Origin: Paramacrobiotus metropolitanus
Lineage: Eukaryota > Tardigrada > Eutardigrada > Parachela > Macrobiotidae
DNA: 64,000 nucleotides
NCBI RefSeq assembly: GCF_019649055.1
Contig: NW_026570245.1
Span: 248,001 to 312,000 of the forward strand
Direction: 5' to 3'
Shown: positions 46,690 to 57,315 of the stretch, piece after piece
Layout of the letters: every line of letters begins with the position of its first letter
How positions within the stretch are numbered: position 1 is the stretch's first letter
Notes under the pieces: generated by a model
What the model saw: the letters and a program-made list of their open reading frames with translations, nothing else
Told to the model about the DNA's origin: nothing
Databases searched by the model: none
Position numbers and translations under genes: made by a program

Positions 46690-47540
46690 TATAAAAGTGA
46701 ATGCAATGTATATTGCAGACCAAACCGTTGAAGTTCCATGTCCGGCAAAGTGAAACCAACGTTAGTTATCGTAAATATGTTGTTAATCTAGGTTTGACAA
46801 TTTTAAGTCCAGGTCCGGTAAAGTAAAAATCACGTAAATAACGTAAATACAACGTTGTGACAGCTGGCAAACAAAGGCTCACGAGTGTGAGAACAAAGGC
46901 TTTATTGAGGAATCAATAAGCGAAGAACCAAAACACAAAGCACGTGAAGGCTCGATATAGCGTATGCTAGTGTACAGCACAGCGTGAGAATGATTACTGA
47001 ATCATGAACAAGCGGCATATCGAGCCGTAACATAGAAAAGCCTAATGCGGCACTGGGCAGATCCAACACGAGCGAATGGCGAACGCTGATTGGCCGAGAC
47101 GTGAAGCCGTAGGTGTGGCAAGGCGGAGTTGAGGCCAGTGATTCGACGTCGCTATGCGAGTGCGTGCAGGCGTGAGTGTGTGCGATGTGCACCACTGAGC
47201 CGTGCACCGAGTAAGTGGGACTGTCGCTGGCTGCCATACTCGTAGGCTGCCGGCGACTGGCCCAACAACGTAAAACTTCGTAGATCTGTGTAAGTACCGT
47301 TAAGCCCATGTCCGGCATTGCGAAATCAACGTAAGTAACGTAAATGCACTTGAAAATTGCTGTAAATCTGTGAAAATGTTGTGCTAAACGGCGTCAATTC
47401 CGTGTCCAGCAATGTAAAACCAACTTGAGTAACGGAAATCCAAAGTAGAAGCCATGTATATCTGTGAAAATGCTACGTTAAACGGAGCCAATTCCATGTA
47501 GCGCAATGTAAAATAACGCTGTGCCGTGTGTTACAGTTAT
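46690..47540. repeat. Diverged ~90-bp satellite units with an insertion
   Basis: Units containing ATGTCCGGCA(A)TG(T)AAA-CCAACGTAAGTAACGTAAAT and CTGTGAAAATGTTGTGCTAAACGG recur at about 46690-46860 and 47290-47530. The block 46865-47280 between them is different and GC-richer. It begins with a TTATTGAGGAATCAATAA hairpin. It looks inserted but has no recognised ends. Confidence 0.55.
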
Positions 47541-47888
47541 GCAAAGTCTCAAATCAAATCAAACTGCGTCAGCTGGAAGAAAAATACTGGCACATTTTTT
47601 CAGTTAGTATTGCAGCGCAGAATCGTTTACCAAACAGTTGCTGCGCTCATATTCATAAACCTGGTAAAACGCACCGGAACACACATTTAAAGAGAATCAG
47701 GGTGATATTCATAGGTCGCCGACCGCACTTGGACTTCTTGCGCGGTGGTTCATCTGGCATACCTAAACAATTCCAGTAAAATGTTTCGGACTAAAACTGC
47801 AGCATTTAGAGTAAATGAATCTAGCACTGTATTTCAAATTACAGCAGCTTTGCTTAAAAATTTATTATAACTGATAGAACAATTTATT

Positions 47889-48318
47889 TAAGAAACCAAA
47901 TATTGTTTAAGCTGATTTTTATGGTTACCATGGTCGTTAATTTGGTGAACTTTAAGCCAATGTGGAGAGCAATATGCAAATTTTGGATTGCATAAATGGC
48001 ACACATATTTCTTTTTGTGTTACCCACGAATATGGAGATTGAGTGAGTAATGCTGTTGTAAGATCTTGTACACTCAGTATAATGGCACACAAACGCTTTT
48101 CCGGAATTCAGTGATGTTCGTTCTGCGAGAAAGTGACCATTTACTAACGGCGCACTTATTGATATTCCAGTTGTTGGTGGAGCAAGAAGGCAGTTGGCAT
48201 CATCATCAAAGATTAAATTGGTCGGGAATACAGAAGGGGGCAGACAGCTGATGTCCAAAACGTCGATTTCACCCAGAGCATTTGGGAAATTTGTTGAAAA
48301 TGAGCTAGTAGCTTTCAA
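47889..48318 (-). pseudogene. Degenerate C2H2 zinc-finger coding fragment
   Basis: One frame ends with a good C2H2 finger (KYVCHLCNPKFAYCSPHW, then KVHQINDH), followed by a stop near 47889. Upstream, in another frame, lies a second C-x4-C block (AFVCHYTECTRSYNSITH) preceded by a hydrophilic open stretch. The frames change near an A5 run at about 48013-48017. It is a decayed fragment or contains an assembly error. Confidence 0.45.
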
Positions 48319-48514
48319 AAATTTTCCATATTTGTTTTATGCCGCAAAGGAAAACGACGTGGATTCACTTCCTGTATAGCAGCTGTGCGGGCGAGCAACC
48401 GTTCCCTAAGCAGCAGCGTCCATTTATGCAGTATTGCGGAATTAGAGTTGTTGCGTAACTTGATACACTAAGATAAATTAAAGATTAAAATTCGGAGGCA
48501 CTCAAGGTAAATTG

Positions 48515-48784
48515 TTATGGACTAACTTTTTCGCGCAAGAGTATAACGGTGTCGATGATCGGAATCCAACGTTCGTCGACAAAGTTTCGTGCTTGGCTCA
48601 CATTTCCACCAAGAATAATTACGGAATGAAGGACGCCGGGCCCGAGATATATGACGGTGCCCGGCTCCTGCACATAACAAATAGGAGAGGTCAAACACTT
48701 TCCATAACGAGGGCGTGGTGGCAATCTTTTTGAAAAAAAACTCGTGCCCACAAGCTTTTCTGTTCCTGAAATGTACCAATGCAC
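48515..48784 (-). pseudogene. JmjC-like domain fragment
   Basis: An 89-codon open frame resembles the second half of a JmjC (2-oxoglutarate/Fe(II)) domain. WYISGTEKLVG matches the strand that usually reads VSGxKxW. ICYVQEPGTVIYLGPGVLHS carries the distal iron-ligand histidine in a JMJD6/HIF1AN-like setting, and is followed by VSQARNFVDERW. The first half, with the HxD ligands, was not found upstream. This is either one exon of a gene or a captured fragment inside the foldback-like region. Confidence 0.45.
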
Positions 48785-49496
48785 GCCAAGGTAAATTAAG
48801 TTTTAGGTAATGTTAAAATGTGTTTGCAGAAAAAATAAATCTCTATTCTTCCTGTTAAACTATTCAGTCTTATTCCGAAGTAGGTCTGCGTTCCCACATT
48901 GATTGCGCTGTTTCACCTACCAGAGAGCCAGATCGCAGTTTGCAGCCAAACAGACCTGCATACATTTTACAACTTTAGCGATCTGGGAAACTGGAAATAT
49001 AATCCAAATTTGGACCCCGGGACCTGAGAAAACAAGCAAACAAGCATTGAGTAACTAAAAGAGTAGGGTAATAATAAATATTAAAATCCGTTATAATAAA
49101 GAATAAGAATGCGTACAATATTTGTGTTTGTTAGGAATATTTTGACACTGACTATCGGACCCCGCGCAAATTGCGCGGAATAAATATTTTCTCCTTTCTA
49201 AAAATTTCTAGTGTTCAACATAACACTAAATATTTGAATTAAGTTACGATAATACGAATTAAGTTACGATAATATTTGAATTAAATTACGGGGTGCGTGA
49301 ATGGCTGTTCACCCCTAAGGAGCAGTAGATGCCGCTGTTTCGTATGCATAATCAAACTTTTGTTTTTTAGTACTTAGTTTGTACTTTCATGTGATACTTA
49401 TTAAAGGTCAATCTACCCAGTTTCGATAATTTTCCTTCCAGGTCGGACACTGAGAATTGTAATGTTGCAGAAATTAAAATTAAGGTAATGTCTCGG

Positions 49497-49983
49497 GCTA
49501 CCGGTGCTGTTCAGTGCACAGAGCCTGAGGGGTTAGCGAATGACCGAGCTACTTGTACTGTCCAGTGCACAGGACCTGATGGGTGAACGAGCGACTGAGA
49601 TACTGGCTGTCCAGTGCACGGGGCTCGTTAGGTGAGCGGGTGACCGGGCTATCGGTACTTTCTCGTGTACGGAGCCCGTTAGGTAAGCGGTGACCAGGCT
49701 ACCGGTACTCTCCAGTGTACGGAGCACGTTAGGTAAGCGGGTGACCGGGGTAGCGGCACTCCCGTTCTGATCAGTGCACAAAGCCTGATGGGTGAACAAG
49801 TGACCGAGCAACTGGTACTGTCCAGTGCACGGGGCTCGTTAGGTGAGTGGGTGACCGGGCTACCGGTATCCTCCAGTGTACGGAGCCCGTTAGGTAAGCG
49901 GGTGACCGGGCTAGCGGCACTCCGGTTCTGTTCAGTTCACAAAGCCTGATGGGTGAACGAGTGACCGAGCTACTAGTACTTCG
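49497..49983. repeat. ~57-bp tandem repeat
   Basis: Eight to nine diverged units of about 50-60 bp, typically CCAGTGCACGGGGCTCGTTAG then GTGAGCGGGTGACCGGGCTACCGGTACT. It lies immediately inside the right 10-bp array. Short open frames across it are repeat artefacts. Confidence 0.85.
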
Positions 49984-49984
49984 A

Positions 49985-50345
49985 ACTTTTTCCATTAAGT
50001 TCCATTAGGTTATGTTAAGGTCCGTCAAGTTTCGTAGAGTCACATAGAGTTCCGTACAATTCCTGCAAGAGTTCCATCGGGTTCCGTCAGGTTCCGTAGA
50101 GTTCCGTACAGTTCCAATTGGGTTCCGTTAGGTTCCGTCAGGTTCCGTACAGTTCATTAGGTTCCGTTAGGTTCCGTCAGGTTACGTAGAGTTTCATTAG
50201 GTTCCATTAGGTTCCGTCAGGTTCCATTGGGTTCCGTAAAGCTCCATTGGGTTCCATCAAGTTCCGTCAGGTTCCGTAGAGTTCCATTAGGTTCCGTCAG
50301 GTTCCGTAGAGTTCCATTGGGTTCCGTCAAATTCCGTAAAGTGCC
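49985..50345 (-). repeat. 10-bp-unit minisatellite, right array
   Basis: Units GTTCCATTAG, GTTCCGTCAG and GTTCCGTAGA, the reverse complement of the left array at 44744-45575. It is about half as long as the left array. Confidence 0.9.
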
Positions 50346-50417
50346 ATACAGTTCCGTCAGTTACAGTAATCATAAACTGTCGCGCGTTTTCAACCTAAAC
50401 AATCAGTGCCATATCTC

Positions 50418-50536
50418 TAGACGTGAAACGGTTGAAATCAAGTATCACGTGAGCGCCTGCATACGGGTAAAATGCAGCAGGGAAAGTGAGGTAATTTACT
50501 AAAGCGATGGGAAAGAGTTGCCGCTTGCCTCGTACT
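50418..50536 (-). repeat. Right terminal arm of the foldback-like region
   Basis: The inverted partner of 44465-44580, from TAGACGTGAAACGG to CCTCGTACT. Confidence 0.85.
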
Positions 50537-51077
50537 AACGTAGCATACTGTAGCCTTATTTGCGGTCTCACACCCTGCTGCGAAAACTGAGATAATTGCT
50601 TATGCATTTTTTAGTCCAACAGGCGTGTAATTGTGCGGAAAATATGCTGGAAAGAAACAAGATGCTAAAAGACCGGTATGCAGTGTGCGCTGTGCACTGC
50701 GTTAGTCACTGCACGGACTCACGGATAGTGCTCCAGCATCCAGGCATCCTTCGGCATTAGCAGTCTGAGTACATAGCGCAGACGTCTAATGCACAGATCA
50801 CGAAAAATAATGCCAACATAAAGGACCAAAACTTAATTATCTCCTCTATGAAGACTTCTGGCGTTGTACAAGTACAGCATTTATTACACAATAATACTTT
50901 CGACAGAAAAACAAAACCGGTACGTAAATCCTCCTGTACATGAAATAAAAATAACATGACCTAAAAATATGAAACAGCAGCTGCCTTTCAAGTAAACTTC
51001 ACAACTTCAACAGAAAAATAAAATCAACAAACGCATTTTTACAACCTTTTACTACGAAAAAAATCAATAAAAACCCT
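50537..51077. other. Spacer 3' of TMEM65
   Basis: AT-rich, with no gene recognised. It ends in the TMEM65 3'UTR. Confidence 0.4.
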
Positions 51078-52844
51078 TCATTTTTCTTTCTTGTGTGACT
51101 TATCCTCCTTGTCGTCCTTCGTATCAAAATCATAAATCAACAGAGGAAACATTCCGAGAATACAACCGACCGTTATACCAACGGCACGTCCCTGAATAAG
51201 AACCCAAAAACGCTGTAATTGTTTACTAATAAATTCACGAAAGGAAGAAAAGCAGCACCCATTTTAAAACGAATAACGAAAATTACCACATTCATCGCCC
51301 AGCGCGTCCTTCCCATCCCAGTCTGTTTAGGCGTCAAACTTGGCGGTGTAACACCGAATTTTCGGACAAAATGTTCAATATAACCAGCGGACCTACAAGC
51401 GAAGACTACAGATTTGATAGCAACTATCATATTGTGCAGTGCGGAATCTCTTTCTGTCATTAAAAACCATTCCACGCGCAGTTTGCACGAAACCAGGTGC
51501 CTAAAACTGCGGTGTCACCAGTATTCCGTCAAATAACTAAATCATGATCTTACCATATTCCAGCAACATCCGAAACGGCATTTCCCAGTCCAGCAGCTAC
51601 AAAGCAATACAAGGTAATTAAAATACGCAATACAAAATCTGTAAATCAATATCATATACGCCTTTCCTTTGTGTGAGCGTCAAAATAATTTATAATTCAT
51701 AACTACACACAGATAATTCATAAAAACATGCAGGCTTCGTCGTTCAGGCACCAAAGCGGAGAACAAAATGCGACATACCGGCCATGGTAGAAATGGTAAA
51801 AACAGCTCCAATTCCTATTTCTATGTAGGCACCGGCGATGATCATGAGTAAATTATCCAGAAAACCAAATCCGATGAAGGGTAAGGCACAGAACATGGCC
51901 ACTGCGAAGAAAAGTTTAAGTTGACATAACGTGAAGGTGCATCAATATGAAAGGGATCAATAATAAAATAAGAATCAACAAATACGTACAGTGTCGCAGC
52001 TGGGCAGGTGTAGGAGGAAGGGGATCACCTGGAAATGGAAAATACACTTGTCAGTTTGATGAAAAAAACGTAAACACACAATACTGACAATAGCAAAAAG
52101 AGATGTAAGCGAGAACAACTACAGAAAATCGGGAGAAAAAAACATATCGAACAACCCTGCGTTTCACAAAATTTATTTTTCACAGGTTTCCATAAAAAGT
52201 ATAACAACCCACATATTTTAAAACATAATTGTACATTATCTCCTACCAATGAATCATTTAATCTATTAAAGTGTTAATAATTTTACATTATATTTCACAA
52301 GTTGTGCAAATAAACCAGGTACAATTGTAAACACAAGCGGTTAACTTGATTGTTATGCCGGTTAACTTGATTGTAAATCTGTGTTTACAACTTTACACTT
52401 TACAGACTAATGAAGCGCATCCAAAACGTTACCTACTGTACTAAAATTTTAACTAAAAAATTTACAATGATTAAAAAAGCTATCCGCATCCTAAAAAACG
52501 CTAGAAGTTATATCTGTACAATTTATACCTGGCTCTTCTTGGAACGACATGAGTTCTTTCAGTATCAGTTCCCGTTCAGGCGGTTCCAGAAGGAAGACAA
52601 AATTGCGGGCTTCCTCCGCATCCACTTTATGGTCTTCACCCCGCAGAGTTATCAAGGCTGTGCGCCACCGCGGCACAAACAAGGCCGATGAGGTGTGGAG
52701 CCCAGAGCGATGGCTATCGCTACGCCAACATCTCCTTACAGCAGACGATAACAGGGACGGATGAAATGCATCGGGACGATTCACAGCCTCACTGGCAAAA
52801 AGTGTTCTTCTGGCTAGCTGGGTAATAAATCCTCTCGGTGGCAT
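51078..52844 (-). CDS. TMEM65: Transmembrane protein 65
   Basis: TMEM65 is an inner-membrane mitochondrial protein linked in vertebrates to sodium/calcium exchange and to heart intercalated discs. I trace six exons, the first 52529-52844 and the last about 51078-51192, with matching phases. The N-terminus (MPPRGFITQLARRTLF) suits a mitochondrial presequence. Then ARNFVFLLEPPERELILKEL corresponds to the conserved helix before the membrane part. PLPPTPAQLRH leads into FCALPFIGFGFLDNLLMIIAG and a glycine-rich hydrophobic segment. Next come GLGNAVSDVAGIWSAGYIE and PPSLTPKQTGM, and the final segment GRAVGITVGCILGMFPLLIY before a Lys-rich tail. Order and motifs match the animal family. Confidence 0.92.
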
Positions 52845-53578
52845 TTTGTAAAAAAAAATTAGAAATCACACGGCAAGTTACGGTGAGCTGGACGGATGCC
52901 AATGTAATCCGAACCGGAAAACAGCGACGCTCGCATCCGGCACGATCAAAAATGCAGTCAAAAATCAATCCGCAGCTGGATCATCCATTCCCCAGCTGGT
53001 TCGCCTCCTCACGGGCGTAATTATCGCAATGGGATGTTTAGCTGCAGGAATGCATGAAAGTTTAATGCGTTGTTTCCTCGTAATCGCCGCTGATTCGGAA
53101 AACAGATTCAAAACACAACCTCAGGCTGTCCAAACAAAACCTTCTGATCTTTAAACAAATTTGGCAAGGCTACAAATTGCAGTTTGCAACTGTTGCGATG
53201 TTGCTGATCAAATTTCATGTTATTATTGGAGCGGCATGCGGAGCTGAGCGTCGCATCGAGGATAGGTGCGTTGTAAAAGCACAAAAAAAGCGAGACCGCC
53301 TCGTTACCCCACAAAATAAACAAACAGGTTGCTGGTTGCACGAAAGAAAATCTCAGAAAAAGAGTCAAAAAGATCAGACAATTAATAGTTTCTTCCACGT
53401 CCCACGAAGAAATTATTTTCGGTTGTTATGCTTTATAGTTTATACTAATGGAGTTTTGCGATATCGTTTTGTTTGTTTTTAGATTGTGGTTTTCATGTAG
53501 TTCACGTTGATTTGTTGCTATACAGCAGTGAGAGCACATAATTTTTGCCTGCTGGTGGATGAGCGATAACATTGAATT
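52845..53578. promoter_or_regulatory. Intergenic region between divergent TMEM65 and VPS33A
   Basis: 734 bp between head-to-head genes, presumably with both promoters. No specific element is assigned. Open frames on both strands here have no support. Confidence 0.35.
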
Positions 53579-56500
53579 ATGGCAGCCCAGCAAGATGCGC
53601 CATCAGTGCCTTATCCCGATTTTTCGGTTTTTAAGGCGGTGGCAAAGAACCAGCTGATTCATTTGTTAGAATCGGTAAGCTTAAACAGAATCTTAAATAA
53701 CTGTAGAGCTGATACAGGGTGTATCCTTGGTGATCTTGTGCATCGTTACTGTGCAGGTTCCGGAGCCGAAAGATCTGGTGCTGGACGATGATTTAATGCG
53801 TCCTCTGGATCGCATTGTTGGAGCATCAGTTCTGAAGGTAGACCGTAGTATGTATTGATAAACTATAACTTATAAGTACCAGTCACCATAGTAAGTACTT
53901 CAAAATTTCGGTGATGTTTCGCCATGTATTTCCTGCACTAGGAAACTGATTTTTTTTAAGTGCCACTTCATAAAGATGGTTGGAAGTCATCAAATTTTTT
54001 ATCTTTATCATCGACTTTATGATTTATTATTTTTTCTATGGTGACATCTGTAACTAGCACTGGCTATTAGGTCTTACTAGGCTTAGTCGGCTATTGAAAA
54101 AGTGTTTCTTTCTCAGCAACATGGAGTATCATGCATTTACAAATTGGAGAGCGGTCATTTATTGCAAGGTGCTGACAACCGGTTGTATTTATTCCGACCC
54201 ACCGTGGAAAACAGTGGTCTCATTGCGGAGCACATCCAGGCCGATCAACGCGCCCATAAAGAACGTTTTTACCGTTTGGTTATGGTGCCGAAACGATCGG
54301 GAATCTGTGAGAAAATTCTGGAAATGGCTGGCGTATACAGTCGCGTTGTCTTTGACGAATTCCCGCTGGAATTATTGGCGTTGGATGACAATATTATTTC
54401 CATGGAATATCCCAGATTTTTCCGGGAATTCTTTGTTGTAAGCAGGCAACGGCAAGGAAACCGAGAACTGTTTAACTTTTCGTGATTTTTGCATGTGATC
54501 ATTAATTATATGTATTACAACTGCTGCAAAATATTTCCTTGGATTTTATCCTGTTTTAGCGTTTCGAAAATTGTTTCATGGAGTGTAATGTTGCAGGACA
54601 ATAACTTCCAGTTTCTCTCCAATGTCGCCCGCACCTTGGTGACTTTTGAAAGTTTATTTGGAAAATGTCAGGTGGTGCATACCTTTGGACGTTGTGCGAA
54701 TATAATTTTCGGCATCAAACAGAAGCATCAGGAGGAACAGCAGATAGGCGATTATAATCGCATTCCGTCGGAAGTGTCCACCTTGATTATGATTGACCGG
54801 GATGTGGATTATGTATCCGCCCTATTGTCGCCATTGACATACGAAGGATTATTAGATGAACATTTTGGGATATCCAGGTAAAAACCTTCAGCTCGGTCGC
54901 ATTTTATTTTTTGGAAACGCGTAGCGAAAAGTCAGTGGCGTGTTCCTGTTTAATCAGCATTTCTTAACTTCCTTTTTCCCGAAGAGGCTTTTCTTTATTT
55001 GATTATTGATGCCGTGTAAAGCAGTAGGTGTCTATCATGTTCAGTGCGTACTGCACACAGGGCGAACCTGATAATGATTTCAAAGTCATGTAATAATGAT
55101 CGCAAACTTGATTGGCTTTGATTGCGCTTGTGCGCAAGTGTATTTTCGTCTGCAGCATACGATTGCCTATTTTTTCCTATTGGAGTTATTCACTACAGAT
55201 TACGTTGCATAAATTTTGTAACGACGTGGCTTTGTGTAACCCACTTTTTACCATTTAACTAATAGTGCATTGGTACAAAGTATGTTTTTTTTCGGATTTT
55301 AGTGGTACGGTAGATTTCGAGCCTGCCATCACCGGTCAAGCCAAATCAGTGAAGTGGATTCTCAATGACCAAGACGAGATCTTCCGTGACATTCGGGATC
55401 GGCATTTCGCTGCTGTGTTTGCGCGACTAAGCGCCAAAGCCAAAGAAATTCAAGCTGTGTACAATCAAAAGAATGATCTCAAGACTGTCAGTGATATGAA
55501 AACATTCGTTTCCAAGCAGTGAGTTGTTCAATACGTATCAGAACTTGAACCACGATGGCAATATGCCGATATGGTGGAATATTATGGAATTCAAATGTGT
55601 TTTTGTTGTCCAGTTTGAAAGGCAGCAGTTCGCAGCATCGTTCTCTGGGTCTGCATATTGCCGCGTGCGAGTCCATAATGCAGCACAAAACCGTAGTGGA
55701 TTTCGAACGCCAACTGCGCTCAGAGCACAATCTCGTTCAAGCTGTTGACCCGAAAATCTGCCAGCAGTTCATTGAAGAGTCAATGATGCGGTGTTATCCC
55801 ATTGTGGATGTTGTGCGACTTTTGTGCCTCTATTCCCTTACATGGGGTGGGATTCCCAGTCGGATGTTTACGCAATGGAAAGATCAATTTCTCCAGGTAT
55901 CTCTACTGCATGTTCTTCTTCCCAGTCAGTGTCGGTATGAATAATTTGCGGCATAGTAATTTTAAGAGTGCCGTACCTTATTAAAAACCGTATTAAATAC
56001 AACTATACAAGTACAACGGGGTACGTGTTATTGTTTCGATTTTTCAACATCGGTCGATTATGATTCGATTGCATACAATTTGCAAATCTCTGACTTGAAT
56101 GACACGGACAGCTAACCTGGTTTTTAAGGGACGTTTTGAAGCTTTATCATTACTTATGGTTTTTAAGCGATTAGAGATGTAACCGTAAAAGTAATTTATT
56201 TGCATTATGCGTATTGTTAAATTCTTGCTTGGGCTGTGCTTAAAATTTAAATTTATCGTAACTGAATCGCTCGCCCCGAACGTCCATAACTTGACTTTGA
56301 AATTGTTTTTTTTACTTTCCAGAGTTACGGTTACCAACACATGTTGACATGGCACAACCTGAAACGGGCTGGATTAATATCGGAGTTGAGCGCGTCTGCG
56401 TCCGTGAATTTGTCTAAAGTGGGCATCCGAAAGAGCCGGTTCGGCGCGGTGGCCAAGAATCTTCAGCTCTTGCCGTCCCGTAGCGGCGACTGTGATATCC

Positions 56501-56914
56501 GTAATCCACAGGATGTGGACTATGTTTTCAACGGTGCCTATGTGCCGCTAAGTTGTCGTTTAGTCGAACAGGTAACGTTTTGGAGATGCCAACCCTTTCG
56601 CATTCTTTTTGAATTCTTCCGAATTCCGGTTCACCATCGTTTGTCTGGGCTTACAGGTGTTATTAGTGGACAAACTGCCGGGATTTGCGGAAAGCGCCAG
56701 AAATTTTCATTACTTCCAGCACACTCAAGAAGTAACGAACAAGTCAGAGAATTGTCATGGTAATGTTATGGTGTTCTTTCTCGGTGGCTGCAGTTATTCC
56801 GAAGTGGCGTGCCTGCGTATGCTCAGCAGAAAGCTCGGTGTGAATTTGATTATAGCTTCCACGGCCTTTGTATCCGGTAGCAAATTTTTAACGAGTATTG
56901 TTGATGATCTGTGA
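53579..56914 (+). CDS. VPS33A: Vacuolar protein sorting 33A (Sec1/Munc18 family)
   Basis: VPS33A is the SM protein of the HOPS/CORVET tethering complexes that drive late endosome and lysosome fusion. Exons: 53579-53674, 53757-53837, 54117-54437, 54597-54877, 55303-55518, 55614-55896, 56323-56571 and 56656-56914, all in compatible phases. Typical SM blocks are DLMRPLDRIVGASVLK, GVYSRVVFDEFPLELLALDDN, SEVSTLIMIDRDVDYVSALLS with the TYEGLLDEHFGI block, KWILNDQDEIFRDIRDRHF and YQHMLTWHNLKRAGLI. The end, GNVMVFFLGGCSYSEVACLR, corresponds to the FFLGG-T-EIAALR block of VPS33A. VPS33A is preferred over VPS33B because of the NLKRAGLI and C-terminal blocks. Confidence 0.92.
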
Positions 56915-57315
56915 GGTGTCCCGTTGGGAGAGAACCGAGAGATTAGTTTTATATTTCTGTTTTTATTTTTCCCGAAATCTTTATTTCTGTAATGATGTAT
57001 TGATTAATGCGTAAAACGTGGTCAGAGCGTAGTAGTTCCAGAGTTGGCGAAATGTAATTTCTGCTTTGTTTCCATAAATCGATGTTTCTGTGATGACGTA
57101 GAATGCCGTCAGAGCGTAATAATAATTTGATCTGTTGACTGTTGTAGTAATACATTTATTTCGTATCTTTGTTACATATTTTGTTTTAAACCAAGCAGAT
57201 GCCTGCGATTTATTATCTTTACGAATCACATTCAAGAGAAATCGTCCTCTGAAAATGAAAATGAGTTAATGCCAGAATCACGCAGCTCTTGGGGAAAGTC
57301 TTTTAGTCTTTGACC
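56915..57315. other. Spacer between convergent VPS33A and lectin genes
   Basis: AT-rich 3' flanks. A duplicated stretch (CGTAGTAGTTCCAGAGTTGG... and GACGTAGAATGCCGTCAGAGCG) near 57010-57120 repeats AACG(T)GGTCAGAGCGTA(A)TA. No gene is seen. Confidence 0.35.

Larger units (their letters stand above)
44465..50536. mobile_element. Foldback-like region bounded by inverted repeats and 10-bp arrays
   Basis: A 116-bp sequence at 44465-44580 recurs in reverse complement at 50418-50536 with about 95 percent identity by eye. On the inner side of each copy lies a shorter matching block (ATATGGCAC...GATTGTTTAGG) and then a long array of 10-bp units. These read GGAACCTGAC/GGAACCTAAT/GGAACTCTAC on the left (to about 45575) and the complement on the right (49985-50345). 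Long inverted arms built from short tandem repeats are the hallmark of Drosophila Foldback elements. The interior contains other repeats and degenerate coding fragments. No clear target duplication was found at the outer ends. Confidence 0.6.

Noticed and set aside
46902-47318. A 138-codon minus-strand open frame with hydrophobic end
   Set aside because: It lies inside the block between satellite units, has no recognisable domain and no splice support.
49533-49995. Overlapping minus-strand open frames with repeated SPVHW-like peptides
   Set aside because: They are translations of the 57-bp tandem repeat; no start context or homology.
44465-50536. CRISPR-like interpretation of the 10-bp arrays
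   Set aside because: Units are contiguous without spacers, mixed in type, and the genome is eukaryotic.
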